From contig CP092877.1 in the NCBI GenBank assembly GCA_030710605.1, forward strand, positions 186,001-250,000: a stretch of 64,000 nucleotides of DNA. The letters are read 5' to 3'. Position 1 is the first letter of the stretch. The number at the start of each line of letters is the position of its first letter. Below are positions 53,901 to 64,000 of this stretch, in pieces. The notes under the pieces are model-generated. The model searched no databases and had not been told where the DNA came from. It worked only from the letters and a program-made list of their open reading frames with translations. A program made the translations under genes and the position numbers. Source of the stretch: Cordylochernes scorpioides (Eukaryota; Arthropoda; Arachnida; Pseudoscorpiones; Chernetidae).

Positions 53901-55970
53901 ATCATTTTGCATAATATTCAATACTTCATACAAATTGTTATTTATGAAACATTCTAGCGTTTGAAACTAAAACGATATACTAAGTATGGCGCCGTCCCTA
54001 TGCATATCATATCCATACAATATAAAATCGAAATTTGCTAGTCTAATTGTGAAGGGAGCCAAGTTAAAAGATATAATGCATAAACTTTAAAACGCTGGTA
54101 AAAAAATAAAAAATAAATTTATACTGCTTTATCACTTTAATGATTAGCTTTGTGTAAAATAAGACTAAATAAATATAATTACTAGCCATAAAGTTGGATG
54201 TAACACGAACTGAAAAGTCGGGTGTCGTGCGCGTCCATCGGCCGCCATTTTGAAATTTTACCTTGGTTGCATCGACATGTAAGCAAGTCTTTTAAATTAT
54301 ACCATATCGAGAAAAAAAAGGAAAGGATGACAAATCCAACGTTTCAAAGAAGCAATAAGAACTATTACCACTCAATCATAAAATTAATAAAATACGCTTG
54401 TCAGAATGTCAGTGGGTTAAGTTCAAAAGTTGCATATTCATTTAGCAAAATACAAGTAGACAAAAATGATGCAGTTTTGCTCGTCTAAATGTCAGGGGTT
54501 AAATCTTAAAGAAAATGCACATCCACATAAAGTTAGCAAAAAATAAAAAAATCAAAATACAGTTTTACTTCGTGTACACTACCGGAATTTGTACTACTGT
54601 TACATATAAAAAAATGATCATTACATAAAATATAAGCTAGGGGGGAGGTTTATGGGAAAGCATGACTAAACTCGTCTACAATAGAAAATCGAGGCGGACA
54701 CTTAAGTCTGGACATTATGTTCATATATGCACATAAAAATAAAGTAAATAATCGCACTACCGAATAAAAGAAATAAAAAAATATATATAAACCAGCGTGC
54801 TATTAAACCTGTCGGATGAAATCACTTAGTAAAAATTAAAATTATAATTGAAAACATTTATGAATTAAATGAATCGCATGACAATGCACATTAGATAAGA
54901 AAATAAATGCTTCGAATTATTATATTGATAACGTTAAATACTATAAAGATAAGAGATAACTAAGAGAACATTCTAACAAATTCAAAATACCTTTAGACTT
55001 ATCGAGTGGAAATTCTGTTGGATGGAAATAATTGAAAAAAATAAAAATTATTAAACCGCAGTATAAAATAAGTCGCATTGATTTTTACAATAAAGAAGGT
55101 AATGGTGAAAAACAAAAAGGAAAATGGAATATTTAAGACGTGAAACCTTCCCGCAAGAGCGGGGAGGATAGCAAAAACTGACCTTTTCAACTCAGATGCT
55201 GGCAGTGAATCAACTCCTAGTTGTTTTTCTACCTCCCACCTTGGAACGCCCACATGTGTTTTTCACATGTCCACCCCAAAAATACCTCCCTTCTCCACCC
55301 CCATGTACACGTGTTAGCAGGGGAGGGGGAAAACACATGTGTCCCAAAGGACCCCAAATTTGGAACTCGTGGGAAATTCTCAGGTTTCTGAGAAAGCGTT
55401 TGTTTTTAGGCCTAAGTTTCGCAATTTAATATATATATATATATTTTTAAGAAACATGTAAAACGTGCTATTCAGAAAAATTAGGCTAAATCATGAGTTT
55501 TTTACTCATAAACATTTACTAAATACACAATAAAAATTGCATATTAAACAAAATTCACTTTAGAGCCATGTAATACACTAAATAGATGAAATTATACATC
55601 AGACATCTTCTGAATAAAAGAAGAACATGCCACACGCGAGTGGCCAACGGCGTTTCTGGATATATAGAGAAATAATAAAATTAAAATTGTGTCTGTAGTT
55701 TAAAACAATTGTAAAAATTTTTAAAGCCTTGCTTGAAAAAAATCAACGATCTTTTGGGAAATGTTTAACTCGTGGCGATTACCCGCCGAGTATAACGTAT
55801 TTTTAAAGTGGGTGGAAGACAATTTCGAAAAAAAAGGTATAAAATTACACGTGTGTAAAATATGTAAAAAGGCGTCGTGAACAGATAAAGAAATTTTCGA
55901 CTCAAAATGATTATTCACCATTACAATATATTTTAAAAGTGAACAAAATAAAAATTTTACTCGAAACCGA
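50941..55970. other. giant element interior, segment B: non-coding
   Basis: No family recognised on either strand. Two diverged blocks (53460-53560 and 54200-54290, cgccat…ttggaattttat / ccattttgaaattttacc) indicate another internal duplication. 55245-55345 holds inverted cacatgtg words. Frames at 51871-52146 (-) and 52116-52481 (+) have no motif. Confidence 0.6.
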
Positions 55971-55974
55971 TTGT

Positions 55975-58900
55975 TCATCTTTGCTACGCATTTTTAGATA
56001 TTAAAATATAGCTCTTGTTAAAACATGAGAATACATTAAGATGGGTGTATTAAACGTTAAATATTTCTTTGAGATTATACAGAAATTGAACAAAAGACAT
56101 AAAATAGCACACTCGTAAAATATGCAACGGCGTCCTAAAAATAAAAATTTTACTCGAAAACGATTGTTCATCTTTGCTACGCATTTTTAGATATAAAAAT
56201 AAAGCTCTTGTTAAAACATGAGAATACATTAAGATGGGTGTATTAAACGTTAAATATTTCTTTGAAATTATACAGATATTGAACAAAAGGCATAAAATTA
56301 GCACGCTCGTAAAAATATGCAACGGCGTCCTAAAAATAAAAATTTTACTCGAAAACGATTGTTCATCTTTGCTACGCATTTTTAGATATAAAAATAAAGC
56401 TCTTGTTAAAAACATGAGAATACATTAAGATGGGTGTATTAAACGTTAAATATTTCTTTGAAATTATGCAGAAATTGAACAAAAGGCATAAAATTAGCAC
56501 GCTCGTAAAAATATGCAACGGCGTCCTAAAAATAAAAATTTTACCCGAAAAAAAAAAAAGGACTGTTCATCATTACTATGCATTTTAGATATTAAAATAA
56601 AGCTCTTGTTAAACAAGAAAGTACATTAAGATGGGTGTATTAAACGTTAAATATTTCTTTGAAATTATACAGAAATTGAACAAAAGGCACAAAATTAGCA
56701 CGCTCGTAAAATATGCAATGGCGTCCTGAACAAAATAAAAAATTTACTCGAAAAAGGTTGTTCATCTTTGCTACGTTTTTTTTAGATATTAAAATAAAGC
56801 TCTTGTTAAAAACATGAGAATACATTAAGATGGGTGTATTAAACGTTAAATATTTCTTTGAAATTATACAGAAATTGAACAAAGGCATAAAATTAGCACG
56901 CTCGTAAAATATGCAACGGCGTCCTGAACAAAATAAAAAAAATTACTCGAAAAAGGTTGTTCATCTTTGCTACGCCTTTTTTTAGATATTTAAATAAAGC
57001 TCTTGTTAAAACATGAAAATACATTAAGATGGGTGTATTAAACGTTAAAAATTTCTTTGAAATTATACAGAAATTGAACAAAAGGCACAAAATTAGCACG
57101 CTCGTAAAATATGCAATGGCGTCCTGAACAAAATAAAAAATTTACTCGAAAAAGGTTGTTCATCTTTGCTACGTTTTTTTTAGATATTAAAATAAAGCTC
57201 TTGTTAAAACATGAAATACATTAAGATGGGTGTATTAAACGTTAAATATTTCTTTTAAATTATACAGAAATTGAACAAAAGGCACAAAATTAGCACGCTC
57301 GTAAAATATGCAATGGTGTCCTGAACAAAATAAAAAAAATTACTCGAAAAAGGTTGTTCATCTTTGCTACGCCTTTTTTTTAGATATTTAAATAAAGCTC
57401 TTGTTAAAACATGAAAATACATTAAGATGGGTGTATTAAACGTTAAATATTTCTTTGAAATTATACAGAAATTGAACAAAAGGCACAAAATTAGCACGCT
57501 CGTAAAATATGCAATGGCGTCCTGAACAAAATAAAAAATTTACTCGAAAAAGGTTGTTCATCTTTGCTACGTTTTTTTTAGATATTAAAATAAAGCTCTT
57601 GTTAAAAACATGAGAATACATTAAGATGGGTGTATTAAACGTTAAATATTTCTTTGAAATTATACAGAAATTGAACAAAGGCATAAAATTAGCACGCTCG
57701 TAAAATATGCAACGGCGTCCTGAACAAAATAAAAAAAATTACTCGAAAAAGGTTGTTCATCTTTGCTACGCCTTTTTTTAGATATTTAAATAAAGCTCTT
57801 GTTAAAACATGAAAATACATTAAGATGGGTGTATTAAACGTTAAATATTTCTTTGAAATTATACAGAAATTGAACAAAAGGCACAAAATTAGCACGCTCG
57901 TAAAATATGCAATGGCGTCCTGAACAAAATAAAAAATTTACTCGAAAAAGGTTGTTCATCTTTGCTACGTTTTTTTTAGATATTAAAATAAAGCTCTTGT
58001 TAAAACATGAAATACATTAAGATGGGTGTATTAAACGTTAAATATTTCTTTTAAATTATACAGAAATTGAACAAAAGGCACAAAATTAGCACGCTCGTAA
58101 AATATGCAATGGTGTCCTGAACAAAATAAAAAAAATTACTCGAAAAAGGTTGTTCATCTTTGCTACGTTTTTTTTAGATATTAAAATAAAGCTCTTGTTA
58201 AAACATGAAATACATTAAGATGGGTGTATTAAACGTTAAATATTTCTTTTAAATTATACAGAAATTGAACAAAAGGCACAAAATTAGCACGCTCGTAAAA
58301 TATGCAATGGTGTCCTGAACAAAATAAAAAAAATTACTCGAAAAAGGTTGTTCATCTTTGCTACGCCTTTTTTTAGATATTTAAATAAAGCTCTTGTTAA
58401 AACATGAAAATACATTAAGATGGGTGTATTAAACGTTAAATATTTCTTTGAAATTATACAGAAATTGAACAAAAGGCACAAAATTAGCACGCTCGTAAAA
58501 TATGCAATGGCGTCCTGAACAAAATAAAAAATTTACTCGAAAAAGGTTGTTCATCTTTGCTACGTTTTTTTTAGATATTAAAATAAAGCTCTTGTTAAAA
58601 CATGAAATACATTAAGATGGGTGTATTAAACGTTAAATATTTCTTTTAAATTATACAGAAATTGAACAAAAGGCACAAAATTAGCACGCTCGTAAAATAT
58701 GCAATGGTGTCCTGAACAAAATAAAAAAAATTACTCGAAAAAGGTTGTTCATCTTTGCTACGTTTTTTTTAGATATTAAAATAAAGCTCTTGTTAAAACA
58801 TGAAATACATTAAGATGGGTGTATTAAACGTTAAATATTTCTTTTAAATTATACAGAAATTGAACAAAAGGCACAAAATTAGCACGCTCGTAAAATATGC

Positions 58901-59875
58901 AATGGTGTCCTGAACAAAATAAAAAAAATTACTCGAAAAAGGTTGTTCATCTTTGCTACGCCTTTTTTTAGATATTTAAATAAAGCTCTTGTTAAAACAT
59001 GAAAATACATTAAGATGGGTGTATTAAACGTTAAATATTTCTTTGAAATTATACAGAAATTGAACAAAAGGCACAAAATTAGCACGCTCGTAAAATATGC
59101 AATGGCGTCCTGAACAAAATAAAAAATTTACTCGAAAAAGGTTGTTCATCTTTGCTACGTTTTTTTTAGATATTAAAATAAAGCTCTTGTTAAAAACATG
59201 AGAATACATTAAGATGGGTGTATTAAACGTTAAATATTTCTTTGAAATTATACAGAAATTGAACAAAGGCATAAAATTAGCACGCTCGTAAAATATGCAA
59301 CGGCGTCCTGAACAAAATAAAAAAAATTACTCGAAAAAGGTTGTTCATCTTTGCTACGCCTTTTTTTAGATATTTAAATAAAGCTCTTGTTAAAACATGA
59401 AAATACATTAAGATGGGTGTATTAAACGTTAAATATTTCTTTGAAATTATACAGAAATTGAACAAAAGGCACAAAATTAGCACGCTCGTAAAATATGCAA
59501 TGGCGTCCTGAACAAAATAAAAAATTTACTCGAAAAAGGTTGTTCATCTTTGCTACGTTTTTTTTAGATATTAAAATAAAGCTCTTGTTAAAACATGAAA
59601 TACATTAAGATGGGTGTATTAAACGTTAAATATTTCTTTTAAATTATACAGAAATTGAACAAAAGGCACAAAATTAGCACGCTCGTAAAATATGCAATGG
59701 TGTCCTGAACAAAATAAAAAAAATTACTCGAAAAAGGTTGTTCATCTTTGCTACGCATTTTTAGATATTAAAGTAAAGCTCTTGTTAAAACATGAGAATA
59801 CATTAAGATGGGTGTATTAAACGTTAAATATTTCTTTGAAGTTATACAGAAATTGAACAAAAGGCATAAAATAGG
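55975..59875. repeat. satellite array: about 20 units of 198 bp
   Basis: The word atgggtgtattaaacgttaa recurs at 56041, 56234, 56430, 56631, 56830, 57029 and onward to 59809, mostly every 197-200 bp. Units fall into about three variants (ggcataaaa + aacggcg; ggcacaaaa + aatggcg; cttttaaatt + aatggtg) that recur in blocks, i.e. a higher-order pattern. Left units are more diverged than those from 56830 on. The array ends about 140 bp from the primer site, so in element sense it forms the start of the interior. Confidence 0.96.
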
Positions 59876-60005
59876 GATTGTTCATCATTATTATGCATTT
59901 TTATTTTAGGCTTAATGTGAATCGTGGTAGGGCATGAGATTTTTTTCATTTCGGGTCGCAGGGTTTACTTCGTGCAAAGTTGCTTTGCACTTTTCGACAG
60001 TAACT
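59876..60005. other. spacer between satellite and primer site
   Basis: Unique sequence with a short perfect hairpin (gtgcaaagttgctttgcac, about 59974-59992), on the element's RNA just downstream of the primer site. Confidence 0.6.
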
Positions 60006-60023
60006 TGCCTCGCGTGGGCGCCA
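60006..60023 (-). promoter_or_regulatory. primer-binding site of the giant element
   Basis: Reverse strand TGGCGCCCACGCGAGGCA, two bases after the LTR end. The first eight bases fit a tRNA-Lys 3' end and the TGGCGCC core is common in gypsy-like elements; the remaining bases do not match tRNA-Lys. Confidence 0.75.
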
Positions 60024-60025
60024 AA

Positions 60026-63000
60026 TATTAGATTCGTTCTAGCTCAGTGGTTAAATTTTTCCTTTAGCATATATGTGCAAAAAATGTAACACACGCCAAA
60101 TGCTTACATCAACTTGTATATTAACTTGGGTTAAGACTCAGATACACACGTAATATGATATGGCGAACACAAAAGATCCATGTTTAATATTTAATATGTA
60201 ATTTTGTTTCAGGGTAAAGGTATCACACACATCTCAAAAAAATAATAATAACTCAAAAGTTTTATTGTTATCTCAGTATACAAATTTCAATTATGGGTAT
60301 TTTTTTACATGGATAAAATTTATTGTTTAAGGATTTCAAGCAAGAATGAGATTTTATACTTATTAGGAACATAAATATGCCTTTCTCAACATATAAAAAC
60401 ATACCATAATTGGCAAACCTACCAAATAATACATAATGAACATGACGCCTTATTCTACCCTGGTAAAATTTTTACCTATAGAAGTGAGTTAAAATATGTC
60501 TTTCTGACATATTAAAGTAAGCTCAAAATTAACAAAGAAAAGATGCTAACATACCGTTTCCACTGGACATCAGCGCTCCCCACCGATCAACCATCTTTTT
60601 CCGCGTCCCGTTCAAAACTTGATAAAAAAAACTGCCGTTATCTTCAAATAACGCTCCGAGGTAAGTCCTCAATTTTTACTACAGAGTAATAAAATAATTA
60701 ATATTCCTAGAATATAATAAAAAAAAATGAATATTATTAATTTAAAAATAATATATTATTATTTTTAAAAGAGATATCGAAATAATAAATATAGATGCTT
60801 GATCCTTTGAGAAATTTAAAATTCTTCTTTTCTTTTAACAGAAAGGTTTGAGGTAATAAAAAGATTGGTAAAATAAGGATAATAAAATATATAATTTATC
60901 TTTAAATTTAAAGTAATTTCTACTTTAGGAAATTCGAAATTAGGCTTCTTCTCATTAAAAGGTTTTGAGATAATAATAAATTTGATCAAATAGGGATAAC
61001 AAAATATAAATTTATTTATTTTAAATTTAATGTAATTTCTCCTTTAAGAAATTCGAAAAAATTACTAAATATGCCCAATCTATCTAAATGTGATATCATA
61101 AGTTATATACAAAAAAAAATATAGAAAAAGAGGGTGAAGAGATGGGCTGGTTTAACAAAGAAGTATGCTCGAAGTCCTCTTCTTTCTTGTCGAGGCAGCT
61201 TCTCCATTGTCCACCAGCTTTCCATTTACACTGTGGGTGAACTTTAAAGGCATAGGTGCCATCTCCGCTTTGCATCTTCTCCGGCTTCTGGTCTTCCTCT
61301 GATTCTGTCTGCATCGGGCTTCTGGCTACTTAAACAGGGCCGATGTCATCTTCCTACAGCAGATCCAGGGCTGTGTCCTCCCCTGCCTTGACCTTTAAAG
61401 CACCGTCGGCCATTGTTGTGGGACTTCCACCTGGACACCAAACACTTTCGGCGAGACACTGTGTATATATATGATGTAAATGTTTACATCTTTAACACAA
61501 AGCAATAACGCGCCATCTATACATATAAAATAAAAGGATTTAAAAGCGCGAATGTTTCTTTATACACAAAACGAACTTCTACTGTCCTTACTGCGATGAA
61601 AAATATATTGGGAGGGCTTGGCTCATCAGTGGTGAACCCTCCCAGCGGTTTCGCCAATTTAATCCACCAGACCGCTTCTCAGAGCTCTAATACTGTATTG
61701 GATCATTCTGCTTTTATATGCTACACTGAAGGATGGAATCTTAGAAATGGTTTTCAAGTAAACTATGGACATAAGCTTATAGGACAGTAGAGTTACATTC
61801 AAATATTTGCTTCGAGCAATGCTCTTCAGCAAACTATCAAGACAATGCTATTAGGAATAGATTAACACAAAGCAATAACGCGCCATCTATACATATAAAA
61901 TAAAAGGATTTAAAAGCGCGAATGTTTCTTTTATACACAAAACGAACTTCTACTGTCCTTACTGCGATGAAAAATATATTGGGAGGGCTTGGCTCATCAG
62001 TGGTGAACCCTCCCAGCGGTTTCGCCAATTTAATTCGCCAGACCGCTTCTCAGAGCTCTAATACTGTATTGGATCATTCTGCTTTTATATGCTACACTGA
62101 AGGAAGAAATCTTAGAAATGGTTTTCAAGTAAACTATGGACATAAGCTTATAGGACAGTAGAATTACATTCAAATATTTGCTTCGAGCAATGCTCTTCAG
62201 CAAACTATAAAGACAAGGCCAGTTAGGAATAAATTAACACAAAGCAATAACGCGCCATCTATACATATAAAATAAAAGGATTTAAAAGCGCGAATGTTTC
62301 TTTTATACATAAAACGAACTTCTACTGTCCTTACTGCGATGAAAAAATATATTGGGAGGGCTTGGCTCATCAGTGGTGAACCCTAAATTGGCGAAACCGC
62401 TGGGAGGGTTCACCACTGATGAGCCAAGCCCTCCCAATATATTTTTCATCGCAGTAAGGACAGTAGAAGTTCGTTTTGTGTATAAAAGAAACATTCGCGC
62501 TTTTAAATCCTTTTATTTTATATGTATAGATGGCGCGTTATTGCTTTGTGTTAATCTATTCCTAATGGAATCGTCTTGATAGTTTGCTGAAGAGCATTGC
62601 TCGAAGCAAATATTTGAATGTAACTCTACTGTCCTATAAGCTTATGTCCATAGTTTACTTGAAAACCATTTCTAAGATTCCATCCTTCAGTGTAGCATAT
62701 AAAAGCAGAATGATCCAATACAGTATTAGAGCTCTGAGAAGCGGTCTGGTGGATTAAATTGGCGAAACCGCTGGGAGGGTTCACCACTGATGAGCCAAGC
62801 CCTCCCAATATATTTTTCATCGCAGTAAGGACAGTAGAAGTTCGATTTGTGTATAAAAGAAACATTCGCGCTTTTAAATCCTTTTATTTTATATGTATAG
62901 ATGGCGCGTTATTGCTTTGTGTTAAACTATTCCTAATGGCATTGTCTTGATAGTTTGCTGAAGAGCATTGCTCGAAGCAAATATTTGAATGTAACTCTAC

Positions 63001-63637
63001 TGTCCTATAAGCTTATGTCCATAGTTTATTTGAAAACCATTTCTAAGATTCCATCCTTCAGTGTAGCATATAAAAGCAGAATGATCCAATACAGTATTAG
63101 AGCTCTGAGAAGCGGTCTGGTGGATTAAATTGGCGAAACCGCTGGGAGGGTTCACCACTGATGAGCCAAGCCCTCCCAATATATTTTTCATCGCAGTAAG
63201 GACAGTAGAAGTTCGTTTTGTGTATAAAAGAAACAATCGCGCTTTTTAAATCCTTTTATTTTATATGTATAGATGGCGCGTTATTGCTTTGTGTTAATCT
63301 ATTCCTAATGGCATTGTCTTGATAGTTTGCTGAAGAGCATTGCTCGAAGCAAATATTTGGATGTAACTCTACTGTCCTATAAGCTTATGTCCATAGTTTA
63401 CTTGAAAACCATTTCTAAGATTCCATCCTTCAGTGTAGCATATAAAAGCAGAATGATCCAATACAGTATTAGAGCTCTGAGAAGCGGTCCGGTGGATTAA
63501 ATTGGCGAAACCGCTGGGAGGGTTCACCACTGATGAGCCAAGCCCTCCCAATATATTTTTCATCGCAGTAAGGACAGTAGAAGTTCGTTTTGTTTACATC
63601 TTTGTTGGGTCTGCTTGGTGGAAAATCTGGCCCAACA
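60026..63637 (-). repeat. 5' LTR of the giant element, interrupted
   Basis: LTR sequence 60026-61493 and 63604-63637 (1502 bp in total), split by the insert at 61494-63590 with its target duplication. Confidence 0.88.
61494..63590. mobile_element. inverted array of 371-bp units inserted in the LTR
   Basis: The duplication tgtttacatcttt flanks it (61481-61493, 63591-63603); the intact LTR has it once (42530-42542). Units on +: 61494-61863, 61864-62235, 62236-62386 (cut). The strand then flips: 62387-62552 (cut), 62553-62923, 62924-63295, 63296-63590 (cut). Each unit has a hairpin gggaggg…ccctccc and, read on the array's second half, TTTGCTGAAGAGCATTGCTC-GAAGCAAA. Head-to-head tandem copies and a long target duplication are typical of Penelope-like element insertions; no RT is present. 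Confidence 0.85.
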
Positions 63638-63641
63638 CAAC

Positions 63642-64000
63642 TGCCAACGCGCCCACCTGCCAACGTGGACAGCCTACCACCTCCATTCCTGCGTCTTCAA
63701 CTTGTGCTGCTGCTGCTCCGGGAACTTCAGGCACTGTCGCATCCACTCCCTCTCTTGCGGTTGCACAAAAGTCAGCACGAGCAAACTAAATTCGTGAAAA
63801 TGCAAGCCATCTCAGGGAAAGAAGATGAGACCCAGGTCTCTATTCCCTCTAGAGGCGAATCCAAAACTCGACAGCATCTAAAGGAACTGCTCGAGTATCC
63901 CCAGCTCCCTCTTTGACGAAGCAGAACGTCTTGGTCTGGATAAGAGCGAAATCATGAACGACCTCTTCCTAGTCCCTGGCCTACAAAACCTCCTTAAGAA
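63642..64000 (+). pseudogene. LINE ORF1, right part after the giant element
   Basis: It continues ORF1 in the same frame as 41070 once one CAAC is removed: a Thr/Ser/Pro/Ala-rich linker (TSIPASSTCAAAAPGTSGTV), then a frame change near 63788 and a C-terminal segment LFDEAERLGLDKSEIMNDLF running to the window edge. Confidence 0.75.

Larger units (their letters stand above)
41071..63637 (-). mobile_element. giant 22.6-kb LTR retrotransposon without coding capacity
   Basis: Direct repeats 41071-42575 and 60026-63637 (the latter interrupted by a 2.1-kb insert) start TGTTAG/TATTAG and end CCCAACA on +. Target duplication CAAC at 41067-41070 and 63638-63641. The primer site and polypurine tract place the element on the reverse strand. 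Removing the element and one CAAC restores the LINE ORF1 frame across the junction. The 17.4-kb interior shows no gag, protease, RT or integrase motif on either strand. LTR copies differ by only a handful of substitutions and small indels, so it moved recently, presumably using enzymes of a related element. It fits the class of large non-autonomous LTR derivatives. Confidence 0.85.

Noticed and set aside
56050..59483. Repeated 68- and 82-codon reverse frames in the 198-bp satellite
   Set aside because: The unit is 66 codons long, so any stop-free frame recurs; the proteins are Leu/Phe/Ile/Lys-rich translations of AT-rich DNA without motif.
62387..62420. CTGATGAG near GAAAC in the 371-bp unit as a hammerhead
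   Set aside because: GAAAC comes before CTGATGA with only 19 nt between, too few for stems III and I of a type II fold, although TTGGC/GCCAA could pair.
61596..63563. 64-79-codon frames in the 371-bp units
   Set aside because: They repeat because the units repeat, appear on both strands, and match no family.

Overview
The window reads as nuclear DNA of a transposon-rich invertebrate, most likely an arthropod. Supporting signs are AT-rich sequence, spliced genes with some very short introns (48 and 52 bp), BEL/Pao and gypsy-like LTR elements, several Tc1/mariner families, Penelope-like (PLE) repeats, tRNA-derived SINEs, Helitrons and LINE remnants. No species can be named from the sequence. 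Only two host genes are recognised, and they converge tail to tail.

Layout. 1-7.8 kb: gag fragment, a nearly complete Tc1 element (2631-4106), MITEs, a SINE and an 85-bp triplication. 7.8-15.6 kb: exons of Tim17 (inner-membrane protein-import channel) on +, with introns holding a mariner, a LINE tail, a MITE, a PLE foldback and a second Tc1/mariner element. 15.9-21.1 kb: a mariner with an internal 0.38-kb triplication, an uncharacterised arthropod pseudogene, a transposase remnant and a Jockey-like LINE fragment. 21.1-39.0 kb: 3' exons of GDP-L-fucose synthase (GFUS) on -. Its 13-kb last intron contains a 6.8-kb BEL/Pao element (27432-34275), SINEs, MITEs, a perfect 359-bp inverted repeat and a PLE endonuclease fragment. 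Another intron carries two head-to-tail Helitrons and a PLE foldback with hammerhead ribozyme cores. 39.2-39.9 kb: LINE reverse-transcriptase fragment, then a 100-N gap.

40.0-64.0 kb: LINE ORF1, split by one very large LTR element (41071-63637, 22.6 kb, oriented on -). It has about 1.5-kb LTRs (TG...CA), a 4-bp target duplication, a primer-binding site and a polypurine tract, but no recognisable gag or pol. Its 17.4-kb interior is non-coding and holds a satellite of about 20 copies of a 198-bp unit next to the primer site, a degenerate minisatellite and a long polypyrimidine tract. Its right LTR is itself interrupted by a 2.1-kb inverted array of 371-bp units with a 13-bp target duplication. 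The near-identical LTRs imply recent movement by proteins supplied in trans. This is the best candidate for an undescribed system in the window.

Quality caution: GFUS (twice), LINE ORF1 and the BEL gag are each broken at a 6-base homopolymer, and in GFUS and ORF1 the frame would require 5 bases. This suggests uncorrected homopolymer errors rather than four independent decays.
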